A stretch of 24,623 nt of DNA from a virus: the IMG/VR virus record IMGVR_UViG_3300037234_000372, positions 1-24,623 of that record; one strand, 5' to 3'. Positions 1 to 7,079 of the stretch are shown one piece after another. Under the pieces are notes generated by a model, which searched no databases, was not told the DNA's origin, and saw only the letters and a list, made by a program, of their open reading frames with translations. Positions within the stretch are counted from its first letter, which is position 1. Every line of letters begins with the position of its first letter. The translations under genes were made by a program, and so were the position numbers.

Positions 1-2
1 CC

Positions 3-119
3 AAGCTGGACGATGCGTTCTGGCAGCACGGTAGGTGGGGAGAATGGGAAGACAACTTCAAGAAGGCTAGAGAGATCATGACGGAAGCAAACATAAGGAT
101 CATAGATCATGTCATTTGA
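3..119 (+). CDS. C-terminal end of an unidentified protein (partial, start outside window)
   Basis: An open frame runs from the left edge to a TGA at 117-119 and encodes the last 38 residues of a protein (begins [20 protein letters not shown], ends IIDHVI). The other two forward frames stop at 31-33 and 79-81, so this is the only one that reads through. The piece is rich in Trp and charged residues and has no recognisable motif. It overlaps the ATG of the large glycosyltransferase gene by 11 bp, which marks it as the preceding gene of the same operon. Operon context suggests another sugar-related enzyme, but that is inference only. Confidence 0.6.
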   Translation, partial: KLDDAFWQHGRWGEWEDNFKKAREIMTEANIRIIDHVI

Positions 120-3100
120 CCAGCAAGGTAACTGGATAGGCAAGACGCAGGAAGAGCTAGATGGTTTCGAGGATACCCTCAACCAAGATGCATACGAGAT
201 CCCGCAGGAACTACAAGAGCAGTTCAATGCGCTAGGGATGCAGGTGCTAGAAGGTAATAGTGCTCTAGTTAAGTCCAACAAGAACACTAAGGCCTCCTTC
301 TTGAACCTCCTAGCCAAGGGAGTGAAGCCAGCGGACATCATCATCCCTGTATACGGAGGGCTGCATGTCCTGATTGACTGCCTCAACTCCATTCAGGCTA
401 GAACCCTATGGCCTCACAAGATAATCTTAGTAGACGACTGCTCACCTGATGAGGATACCAAGAACTTTCTAACTACCTGGGCTGAGGCTAACCCAGAGCA
501 TACCGTCCTGTTCAATAAGAAGAACAGAGGGTTCGCCGCCACAGTGAATCGTGGTATAGAACACGGAGATGGGGCTTATCTTTGCATCCTTAATTCGGAT
601 GTGGTTGTCACCCCTGGCTGGTTGTACAAGCAGATCATGGCGCTTGAGGCTAGCCCCCTGAACAAGATCGTCAACCCTTGCACCAACAACACGGCCGAGA
701 TCGCTATCCCTATGCAAGAGGGCTACGACTACAACGATATGAACCGGGCATTCGAGAGACTATCTTCTCATGCCTACCCGGAGATCATGCCGACAGGGTT
801 CTGCTTTACTATGGAACGTTCTCTCATCAATGAGATTGGATCCTTTGATGAAGGGTACGGCTCCTACGGAGAAGAGACAGACCTCTGGATGCGCTGCGTC
901 TCTCGCATCTCTAATGGGCAGGTGTCTAACTGGCGGGCTGTGCTCGCAGACGACACCTATATCTTCCACGAGAGAGGCACATCGTTCGGCGTCTTGGGTA
1001 CTGAGGAACATATGGCCTTTCGTAAGGCAGGGTCAGCTAGGTTCCATAGCATCTGGCCCGGGTTCAAGGCCCTCTTTCGTACCTACAATTTCAAAAAGAG
1101 TCTTGCTGCTTTGAGGTCTCCTATCGGAACAGAGCTTATCAAGAAACAGAAGCCTCGGTATAAGATATGCTTCGTGGTCTTCAGTACAGAGAACTGTGGT
1201 GGCATGAAGGTAATAGCTGACACCGTTAACTGCCTCAATGAGATAGGGGTAGAGGCTAAAGTAGCACACATCAAACGCGAGACGGAGATGAAGAAGAACG
1301 TATTGCCTTCACTACGCAGCGAGCCTATCGTATTCGATGGGTACTCTGACTTCGTTACCAACTTCGAAGCGAGAGTGTTCTCAGACGGCATAGTGGTAGC
1401 AGGCACAGGCGAGCTGATGGGAGCCGTGGCAGCGGTAACAACTGACAACCCTAAGCTCACCTCTTTGCATTTCTCTCAGAGTGATGACGTGTCTATCGCT
1501 CCCACTACCTCCTTGAGGAAGAGCATAGCCTCAGCTAACAGGCTGGCTGACTATACCATTACCAACAGCAAGTGGACAGCAGCTAAGATGGCTAAGAAGC
1601 ACAAGGTTAGCGGTAGCATATCGGTCGGGTACGACAACCTAATGTTCTTCCCTCATGGTAGGGACAAGGGTGACGATAGACCTACAGTGCTGGTGTCTCT
1701 AGGCAACAAAGTCTATCCCTTCAAGGGGCACGATCGCGGCGTGGATATGTGCGAGCACCTATACAAGATGTGTAAAAAGGATAAGAAGGAGATCCGTATC
1801 CTAGCCAACGGTGTGGATGCAGTGCAGGGTGCTGAGTTCATCATAGGGCTGGGTGTGTTGAATCAGTCTAAGTTCGCCACTATACTAGGGACAGAGGTAG
1901 ACGTGTACTGTGACCCTGCCCACAACCATAGCTATGGGCTACCTACCCTTGAGGCAATGGCTTCGGGTGTTGTACCTGTGTGCTGGAACAACAAGGGTGT
2001 AACTGAGTACGCTACCCATGACCGAGATGCCATCATCCTAAACAATAAGACGGCGCCCGAGGTCATGGCTGAGCGCATCTACAACCTCCTCTTCAATGAA
2101 CCTAAGAGGATGGAGCAGCTCAGGACTGAGGGGTTGAAGACAGCAGCTAAGCTACCTAGAGCAGATGGAGTACTAGAGTTTATAGAACTCCTAGAGAATG
2201 CACTCGACCTCAAGTTTGAGCCTAAGAACATCGCAGTCATCACGCCTCACCTCCGCAAGTACGGTGGGCCTACTACTATACTAGACACGGCTAACCTACT
2301 ACAAGAGGCAGGCCACAATGTTGCGCTATATACCATCTACCCTGACATAGATCCGGCCATCCAAAGGACAAGTAAGGTACCTATCCGGGTGGACTGGAAG
2401 AACATCCCGCCTTGTGACGTGTTGATCTCCAACTCAGACAACCCTCACAACGATATGTTCCTAGAGATGGCACACATCAAGAAGAAGGTGATGCTCAAGC
2501 TGTCCCACAACGAAAGGTTCAAGGAGTTGGAAACCAACTCACTCAACCTAGAGTGGGATGCTATAGCCACCAGCACCGGCTGGTTGCGGAAGGCATGCAA
2601 TACAGTAACGGAAGGTTGGGACTACAGCACAGGCCACAACGTTAAGCGTGTAGGCTGGTACCACTACGGCCACTCACAGTTCGCTCAGCTCACTCACCAA
2701 AGGAGCTACGGCAACAACAAGGTAGGAATAACTATAGGAACCTTGATCCACCAGCACCCCCTAAAGGGTACTAACGAGGCTCTTGTTGTCATGGAAGCAC
2801 TGCTTAAGAAGCACCCCGGTGCGATTCGTATGGTGGGTGTAGGTGAAGTCCCTGGCTTTGATAAGACTAAGCCTCCGTGGTTGAACTACGTAGCTGGGCT
2901 CTCTAGAGAGGATATGTCTCGTGTGATGTCACAGGTAGACATTTGGTTGGTGGCATCCCACACCGAAGGGTTGGGCCGCATGACCCTAGAGGCTATGTCT
3001 AGTGGGTGCGCCATCGTATCTACTGACACACAGGCTGAGTTCCTCAAGGATGGACAGAACTGCATGCTCGCTAAGGTAGGAGATGTTCAGGGCTTGACTA

Positions 3101-3237
3101 ACTGCTGTGACAGGCTGTTCAATGCTGCGCCACTGAAGGCGGATCTAATACAGAATGGGCTAGCGACAGCCAAGAAGGCAGCGGACCCCACAGATTATAT
3201 CACTAACTGGAACAAGGTCATAGGAGATTTGTTTTGA
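109..3237 (+). CDS. Three-domain glycosyltransferase (GT2-GT4-GT4 fusion)
   Basis: This 1042-residue protein carries three glycosyltransferase modules, so it could add several sugars in sequence to one acceptor in the host cytoplasm. Residues 1-70 are a helical leader. Residues about 75-340 are a GT2 (GT-A fold) domain with IIIPVYGG at 77-84, the nucleotide-binding Asp pair at 109-110, an NSD metal-binding motif at 162-164 and EETD at 255-258. Residues about 350-695 form a GT4/GT-B domain (GGMKVIADT near its start; [10 protein letters not shown] near 611-620). Residues about 705-1042 form a second GT4 domain ([23 protein letters not shown]) with a canonical E-x7-E pair at Glu953 and Glu961. 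In the middle domain the first Glu of that pair is His607, while the second (Glu615) is kept, so this domain may be altered or inactive. Fold assignment is confident; sugars and acceptor are unknown. The gene overlaps its neighbours on both sides. Confidence 0.9.
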   Translation: MSFDQQGNWIGKTQEELDGFEDTLNQDAYEIPQELQEQFNALGMQVLEGNSALVKSNKNTKASFLNLLAKGVKPADIIIPVYGGLHVLIDCLNSIQARTLWPHKIILVDDCSPDEDTKNFLTTWAEANPEHTVLFNKKNRGFAATVNRGIEHGDGAYLCILNSDVVVTPGWLYKQIMALEASPLNKIVNPCTNNTAEIAIPMQEGYDYNDMNRAFERLSSHAYPEIMPTGFCFTMERSLINEIGSFDEGYGSYGEETDLWMRCVSRISNGQVSNWRAVLADDTYIFHERGTSFGVLGTEEHMAFRKAGSARFHSIWPGFKALFRTYNFKKSLAALRSPIGTELIKKQKPRYKICFVVFSTENCGGMKVIADTVNCLNEIGVEAKVAHIKRETEMKKNVLPSLRSEPIVFDGYSDFVTNFEARVFSDGIVVAGTGELMGAVAAVTTDNPKLTSLHFSQSDDVSIAPTTSLRKSIASANRLADYTITNSKWTAAKMAKKHKVSGSISVGYDNLMFFPHGRDKGDDRPTVLVSLGNKVYPFKGHDRGVDMCEHLYKMCKKDKKEIRILANGVDAVQGAEFIIGLGVLNQSKFATILGTEVDVYCDPAHNHSYGLPTLEAMASGVVPVCWNNKGVTEYATHDRDAIILNNKTAPEVMAERIYNLLFNEPKRMEQLRTEGLKTAAKLPRADGVLEFIELLENALDLKFEPKNIAVITPHLRKYGGPTTILDTANLLQEAGHNVALYTIYPDIDPAIQRTSKVPIRVDWKNIPPCDVLISNSDNPHNDMFLEMAHIKKKVMLKLSHNERFKELETNSLNLEWDAIATSTGWLRKACNTVTEGWDYSTGHNVKRVGWYHYGHSQFAQLTHQRSYGNNKVGITIGTLIHQHPLKGTNEALVVMEALLKKHPGAIRMVGVGEVPGFDKTKPPWLNYVAGLSREDMSRVMSQVDIWLVASHTEGLGRMTLEAMSSGCAIVSTDTQAEFLKDGQNCMLAKVGDVQGLTNCCDRLFNAAPLKADLIQNGLATAKKAADPTDYITNWNKVIGDLF
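3222..3226 (+). promoter_or_regulatory. Ribosome binding site for the TTG-started small gene
   Basis: AGGAG lies 7 bases before the TTG at 3234. It sits inside the last codons of the large glycosyltransferase gene and supports a non-ATG start for the next reading frame, which has no nearby ATG. Confidence 0.6.
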
Positions 3238-3401
3238 ATAGAGATGAAGCTTTTGAAAAGCTAGTAGAAGCGGTAGACAAAGCCGGGACTGCTCAGTTCG
3301 ATAACGTAGATGCTGCCTTCAACGTGGCAGCGCAGGCTCTTAACTATATCATGGACAACATCAAGGAAGAAGATGAATCCGAGACTAAAACTACTGATTG
3401 A
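3234..3401 (+). CDS. Small acidic helical protein, TTG start
   Basis: This is a 55-residue reading frame that starts with TTG in a 4-bp TTGA overlap with the stop of the large glycosyltransferase gene. An AGGAG lies 7 bases upstream. The product ([20 protein letters not shown] at residues 2-21) is amphipathic and helical, with an acidic, polar tail ([12 protein letters not shown]). It has no Cys, membrane segment or known motif. It fills the stretch that would otherwise be empty between two glycosyltransferase genes, and it overlaps the next gene by 29 bp. Coding character and ribosome binding site support it being real; function is unknown. It is easy to miss because it lacks an ATG. Confidence 0.62.
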   Translation: MNRDEAFEKLVEAVDKAGTAQFDNVDAAFNVAAQALNYIMDNIKEEDESETKTTD

Positions 3402-3561
3402 GGATGTGAGGCGCACGCATATCCCGTTGTTCATTAGGCCTACCTACGGAACGGATAAGGCAGAGGCGTACTGCTACGGGTGCAAGGGGTTGGAGTTTGA
3501 TTGTCCTGTCTTGAAGGCAGCAAAGGAGTTGGAAGATGACGACCAGAGCAATAGCAGTTAG
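3373..3561 (+). CDS. Small Cys-containing protein, possible zinc knuckle
   Basis: This 62-residue protein begins [21 protein letters not shown] chose the ATG at 3373 because AAGGAAG lies directly upstream; the frame stays open to 3310, but that extension reads as non-coding overlap. Its core is CYGCKGLEFDCPVLKAAKEL, a CxxC followed by a third Cys. That resembles the many small phage proteins with a C-x2-C...(P)C metal-binding knuckle. It overlaps the upstream gene by 29 bp and the following GT2 gene by 26 bp, so translation of all three is probably coupled. No specific function can be assigned. Confidence 0.6.
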   Translation: MNPRLKLLIEDVRRTHIPLFIRPTYGTDKAEAYCYGCKGLEFDCPVLKAAKELEDDDQSNSS

Positions 3562-4282
3562 CACATACAATAGGGCCTCTCAGATAGGTGAGCTGCTTGA
3601 GGGCATCCTTACTACTATGCCCCCTGACACAGATGTATTCGTGTGCGATGATGGCTCTACTGATGGCACCATCAACGAGGTGCTAGAGTTCCCCAACGTC
3701 CAGCTCTACTCTGCTACTAATATGGGGGTGGGTGTCAACAAGACACGGTGCCTGTACTTCCTGAAGAACTACCACTTCAGCTGCCTACTTGAGGATGACC
3801 TTGTGCCTATAGAGCCGCACTGGTTTGAGACATACGAGACAGCGTCCAAGCTGATGGATGTCCACCACTTCTGCCGCGTGCAGGGCAAGGAGATCCCTGA
3901 GACTATGCCTTCATTCACGGAGTATATGAAGTCTACTATGAACGCCACCCCTATCTATTCGGCCTCTCCAAGAGGTGACCTAACCTTCATAACGAGGCGC
4001 GTTATTACACAGGTTGGTGGCCTTAACCCTCTGTTCCAGGGCGTAGGCTACGCTCATGGTGAGTGGTCAGCGCGGGTAGCTAAGGCAGGGCTTATCTCTC
4101 ACCCTCTCCACTGGATTGACATCGCCGAGGCGCGCGACAAGTTCAAGCAGGTAGGAGACACGGAAGGTGGGCGCTGGGAAGATGACCCTATTGAGATCAA
4201 GAAGCAGATGCAGTACAACAAGAGAGTCCTACGCAACCTGAATACACAGGACTACATCCATAGCCCCTTGAGGATCGTCTGA
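3536..4282 (+). CDS. GT2-family glycosyltransferase
   Basis: This 248-residue protein is the size of a single-domain GT2 (GT-A) enzyme, which transfers a sugar from a nucleotide-sugar donor. The N-terminus AIAVSTYNRASQIGELLEG is the usual first strand and helix. VCDDGSTDGT at 36-45 is the nucleotide-binding motif (Asp38, Asp39). LLEDDLV at 84-90 is in the position of the metal-binding DxD (Glu86-Asp87-Asp88). A GYAHGEWSARVAKAG stretch near residue 175 fits the acceptor-side ED/W region of such enzymes. AGGAG is placed about 8 bases before the ATG. The start overlaps the previous gene by 26 bp, and the stop shares one base with the next ATG (TGATG). Donor and acceptor cannot be read from the sequence. 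Confidence 0.85.
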   Translation: MTTRAIAVSTYNRASQIGELLEGILTTMPPDTDVFVCDDGSTDGTINEVLEFPNVQLYSATNMGVGVNKTRCLYFLKNYHFSCLLEDDLVPIEPHWFETYETASKLMDVHHFCRVQGKEIPETMPSFTEYMKSTMNATPIYSASPRGDLTFITRRVITQVGGLNPLFQGVGYAHGEWSARVAKAGLISHPLHWIDIAEARDKFKQVGDTEGGRWEDDPIEIKKQMQYNKRVLRNLNTQDYIHSPLRIV

Positions 4283-5199
4283 TGGCCAACATCATCCTAG
4301 GGCGCAGGCTTCCTCTGGACAAGAGAAACAACCCGATTGTCTCCTACTCTGACAGCACAGAGCAGGCGCTCTTAGACCTCGGTCACACGGTAATCCCTAT
4401 GGGAGAGGGCTACGCTTCTGAAACTCTAGACGAGCTACCCGGTGGCATAAAGACACACGCTGACTTCTTTCTCGACCTTGACTGTGGGCGTAACAAGCAA
4501 GGTGACCTAGCCTTCCAGACCGAGAAGCCTTTCCTCCCTTCAGCCGTGAGATACATAGACACCCACGGCCACCCCAGCCTGCACAAGAGACAGGCTGAGT
4601 TCTACGACCATGTGTTTTTTGCTGTATGGGATAGGCGAGACCTATTTGCTAAGCACCCTTCGGCCCACTGGTGTCCTAACGCTAGCGATGCCAAGTACTT
4701 CGACAAGATGATTAAGCCTGAGGCCCACGGGTCTCGTCCTTTTGACGTAGGCTTCTTCGGTAGTAAGGGAGGGATAGACAGGGCTGATATCCTCAAGGAG
4801 ATTTGTGAACGCCACTGCTGGGCAGTTGACATCCGGGACATTGGGAAGAACCGCAGCCGCTGGCCTGCCACAGCTGAGGCTATGGCCCAGTGCAAGGTGC
4901 TGTTCAACAAGGGACAGAAGCACGACGGACCCAACCAGCGAGTGATAGAGTCCATGTTAATGGGCCGTCCCTTGGTGAGTGACAGGGACGATCGGGATGG
5001 TATGTCTAAGCTGTTTGAGATAGGAGAGCACTACCTTAGCTACGATTCAACCACCGAGCTGGCAGACAACCTGGGCTGGTGCCTACGTGAGCCGTCCTTG
5101 GCTGCATCTATGGCTGACAGAGCATTCAACTTGGCGCTAGAGAAGCACCAAGTCAAACACAGAGTAGAACAGATACTGGAGGTGTGTGGTGTCAAGTGA
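4282..5199 (+). CDS. CgeB/GT4-like (GT-B fold) glycosyltransferase
   Basis: This 305-residue protein looks like a short GT-B enzyme of the CgeB / Glyco_trans_1_2 type. The N-terminal half has a Rossmann-like start (ANIILGRR, then LLDLGHTVIPMG). The middle has the typical FDVGFFGSKGGIDRADILKE at about 153-172, a strand-loop-helix seen where CgeB-type proteins begin their C-terminal domain. The C-terminal nucleotide-sugar region reads VLFNKGQKHDGPNQRVIESM and then GRPLVSD, followed by LFEIGEHYLSYDSTTEL, which matches the family pattern of a conserved Arg/Glu helix, a Gly-Pro turn and a final acidic loop. No membrane segment is present. It is coupled to the preceding GT2 gene by a 1-bp TGATG overlap. 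The family call is good; the substrate is unknown. Confidence 0.72.
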   Translation: MANIILGRRLPLDKRNNPIVSYSDSTEQALLDLGHTVIPMGEGYASETLDELPGGIKTHADFFLDLDCGRNKQGDLAFQTEKPFLPSAVRYIDTHGHPSLHKRQAEFYDHVFFAVWDRRDLFAKHPSAHWCPNASDAKYFDKMIKPEAHGSRPFDVGFFGSKGGIDRADILKEICERHCWAVDIRDIGKNRSRWPATAEAMAQCKVLFNKGQKHDGPNQRVIESMLMGRPLVSDRDDRDGMSKLFEIGEHYLSYDSTTELADNLGWCLREPSLAASMADRAFNLALEKHQVKHRVEQILEVCGVK

Positions 5200-5428
5200 A
5201 CGCTGCGATATGGGGCTCCCTGATTTCGGTTTGGAATGTCTGCGTCCTAAAGGACACTTTAGTCATACCTGTCCTTGCTTCTCCATTTATAGAGATCCAA
5301 AGGATGCCTTCTTTGGTATGGGAGTTTACATAGATCATAACAGTAGTGGGATGTTCGACTGTGAGACATGGTTGGTTGATGATGAGTTTCCTGATGACAT
5401 TATACTGGAGGTGAGTGGCATTGAGTAA
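5189..5428 (+). CDS. Small Cys/His-rich protein, probable zinc binding
   Basis: A 79-residue protein of unknown function. Two consecutive GTG codons (5186 and 5189) could start it. I prefer 5189 because GGAGG at 5178-5182 is then 6 bases away rather than 3. Residues near the N-terminus read CDMGLPDFGLECLRPKGHFS and then HTC. This C...C...GHxxH pattern is common in small phage proteins with a compact metal-binding fold. The rest is acidic and aromatic (ETWLVDDEFPDDIILEVSGIE). It overlaps the CgeB-like gene by 11 bp and the next glycosyltransferase by 14 bp. Metal binding is inferred from the residues only. Confidence 0.6.
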   Translation: MSSERCDMGLPDFGLECLRPKGHFSHTCPCFSIYRDPKDAFFGMGVYIDHNSSGMFDCETWLVDDEFPDDIILEVSGIE

Positions 5429-6182
5429 GATTGAAGGGCTGACCCCTACCATTCTAGTGATGAACGATCAGTACTGGCTTCCTTACGCCTTAGAGTCTCT
5501 CCGAGGTAGGTTCCACCGCTACGTGATCTACGATGCAGGCTCCGAGGATGGCACAGAGAACATCATCGACTGGTTCGTAGAGACAGAGGATGCCGAGTTC
5601 TTCGTACGCAAGCTGCCATTCGCCGTCCCTGCTATCCAAGGGTGCTACCGCAACTCCATGCTAGTGGAGGCAGAGACAGATTGGACGTTCATGGTGGATG
5701 CGGACGAGGTGTACCACCCTGACAGCTTGGACAACCTGATCGAGAGGATCACTCCTAAAACTGATCATAGTCGCATAGGAGTTATGGTAGAGAAAACCCT
5801 GTACGGGGTAGTTAGGCGCACTGAGATGGCTACGAACTTGATCCACCGCTATTCAGAAGTACGCACACACCACCGCATGTACCGCCGCGGCGCGTACTTC
5901 ACAGGCACCCACCCAGGAGAGGTACCTAAACCTAAGCAGAACAAAAACAACGAGTTTCACATGGACAATGTGATGTGCTGGCACTTCCACAACGCTCTAC
6001 GTTCGCCCTTGGAGGGGTCGGTACCGAAGAGGCTAGATAGAAAGTCACAAGGCACGTACCACCCAGGAGAGCTTGAGACTTTCGATCTGTTGGAAGAACT
6101 GCCTATCTTGCGGGAGCCGATCAACAACTTCCCAGTTAGCCCTGACTTGGAGAGGTTGCAGCATGTCGCTCGTAAAATGTAA
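5415..6182 (+). CDS. GT2-like glycosyltransferase
   Basis: This 255-residue protein has GT-A fold signatures. TPTILVMNDQYWLPYALESL forms the first strand and helix, YDAGSEDGT at 39-47 is the nucleotide-binding loop, and FMVDADEVY at 92-100 supplies the DxD metal site (Asp95-Ala-Asp97). An HRMYRRGAYFTGTHPGEV stretch and a CWHFHN motif lie in the acceptor half, resembling GT2 enzymes that glycosylate proteins or lipopolysaccharide. The start is uncertain: GTG at 5415 lies only 3 bases after GGAGG (5407-5411), while an in-frame TTG at 5421 is 9 bases away and may be the real one. The 3' end overlaps the next small gene by 20 bp. It is the last enzyme of the glycosyltransferase operon. Confidence 0.8.
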   Translation: MALSKIEGLTPTILVMNDQYWLPYALESLRGRFHRYVIYDAGSEDGTENIIDWFVETEDAEFFVRKLPFAVPAIQGCYRNSMLVEAETDWTFMVDADEVYHPDSLDNLIERITPKTDHSRIGVMVEKTLYGVVRRTEMATNLIHRYSEVRTHHRMYRRGAYFTGTHPGEVPKPKQNKNNEFHMDNVMCWHFHNALRSPLEGSVPKRLDRKSQGTYHPGELETFDLLEELPILREPINNFPVSPDLERLQHVARKM

Positions 6183-6357
6183 GTGCGGTAGGTACACCCA
6201 GAATGGGTTCCTCTGCACTAACTGTCAGAAGGACGCCTCGATCGACACATCCTACTATGAACCTGATGTCGTAGAGGATGAAGAGGAACTCGATGAGCTA
6301 GGGTTCACTATCATTGACAGCTTAGAAGGGTACGACGATGAAGAGGAAGACGATTAG
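6163..6357 (+). CDS. Small zinc-ribbon-like protein with acidic tail
   Basis: A 64-residue protein starting at the ATG at 6163, with GGAGAGG about 7 bases upstream; the open frame further upstream is overlap with the glycosyltransferase. The N-terminal 25 residues hold four cysteines in CKCGRYTQNGFLCTNCQ, a CxC...CxxC pair typical of a small zinc ribbon. The remaining 40 residues are strongly acidic (DVVEDEEELDELG, then YDDEEEDD at the end), suggesting a basic binding partner or DNA mimicry. It is the last gene of the forward operon. Its TAG stop overlaps the stop codon of the converging gene. Function unknown. Confidence 0.65.
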   Translation: MSLVKCKCGRYTQNGFLCTNCQKDASIDTSYYEPDVVEDEEELDELGFTIIDSLEGYDDEEEDD

Positions 6358-6731
6358 AAGTCTATCTCGTACTCAGGATTCTTCCGCACACCCGAGTCGT
6401 CACACATAAGGTTCCATGCCTTCTCGATAGACGAAGCATGCTTGTCTAGCAGATCCCATTCCATTTTCATATAGTAACACTTGAGGTGACCGTACTTGAA
6501 GTCGCTGTCGCTCTCAGCCCTTTCAAGGCAGGATTTGTAATGGTTGAAGGTATGCACCATCCCGTCGTACAGGAAGGTATAGATCTCATCTAGGCCATCG
6601 CACGGCATACCTAGGTATGCTCTCACTAGGTTGGGATCGGAGTGATCGTCGCGCGGCGGGTCAACAATAGCTCCTGCTACCACAGCCATGCTCAGTATAC
6701 CCACCCCTACTATGATAGCCAAGATCTTCAT
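6354..6731 (-). CDS. Membrane-anchored or secreted four-cysteine protein (paralogue 1)
   Basis: A 125-residue protein with a hydrophobic N-terminus (ILAIIVGVGILSMAVVAGAIV, about 3-23) acting as a signal peptide or membrane anchor, and a soluble domain holding Cys44, Cys68, Cys85 and Cys110. The cysteine spacing (C-x23-C-x16-C-x24-C) and residues around it match the upstream neighbour at 6728-7078, so the two are paralogues. If exported, the cysteines could form two disulfides. The ATG overlaps the previous stop in ATGA, preceded by AGGTGAAG. It is the last gene of the virion operon. Position after the ejection-protein gene makes a lysis or envelope role conceivable, but nothing in the sequence proves it. 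Confidence 0.7.
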   Translation of the reverse strand: MKILAIIVGVGILSMAVVAGAIVDPPRDDHSDPNLVRAYLGMPCDGLDEIYTFLYDGMVHTFNHYKSCLERAESDSDFKYGHLKCYYMKMEWDLLDKHASSIEKAWNLMCDDSGVRKNPEYEIDF

Positions 6732-7078
6732 TCTTCACCTGTGTAGGTTGAGCATTCTTTAGCGTTGAAGACATCCACTATCGCATTGCTTTGGCCTTGT
6801 AGAAACTGCCCGTGTTGCTTGATGAGAGCGCAGTGCAGCAGCCCATATCCGTTGTCAGCAGGCGAGTCAGCATAGGCTATACAACCTTGCCAGTAAGCGT
6901 ACACGTCTTGTAGTAGTGTGTGGTTGAAGTTGTACCCTTCTACTAACTCTTCGCACGTCAGATCCTCAAGCAGCCAGTCACCGTTGAAGTCCGCGCTATT
7001 GGACCGCATGGCCACTAGAAATAGGATAGCCAACACACATGTAATTCCAAGCGCACATACTAGTAACCTTTGAACCAT
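6728..7078 (-). CDS. Membrane-anchored four-cysteine protein (paralogue 2)
   Basis: A 116-residue protein with an N-terminal membrane segment (RLLVCALGITCVLAILFLVAM, about 4-24) and an exported domain with Cys42, Cys66, Cys83 and Cys109. The spacing C-x23-C-x16-C-x25-C is almost identical to that of the downstream gene. Shared positions include C-[DE]-x-L-x-E-x-Y-x-F after the first Cys and YGxLxC before the third. I start it at the ATG at 7078, which has AAGGGAG 5 bases upstream. A GTG at 7093 is possible but lies inside the end of the preceding gene and lacks a site. The pair probably arose by gene duplication. Whether they act as a heterodimer in the envelope, in lysis or in exclusion of other phages is not known. 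Confidence 0.7.
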   Translation of the reverse strand: MVQRLLVCALGITCVLAILFLVAMRSNSADFNGDWLLEDLTCEELVEGYNFNHTLLQDVYAYWQGCIAYADSPADNGYGLLHCALIKQHGQFLQGQSNAIVDVFNAKECSTYTGEE

Positions 7079-7079
7079 C

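Noticed and set aside
1083-1460. Minus-strand 125-codon open frame inside the glycosyltransferase fusion
   Set aside because: Shadow of the GT2-GT4 linker and the start of the middle domain, where the forward protein shows clear motifs.
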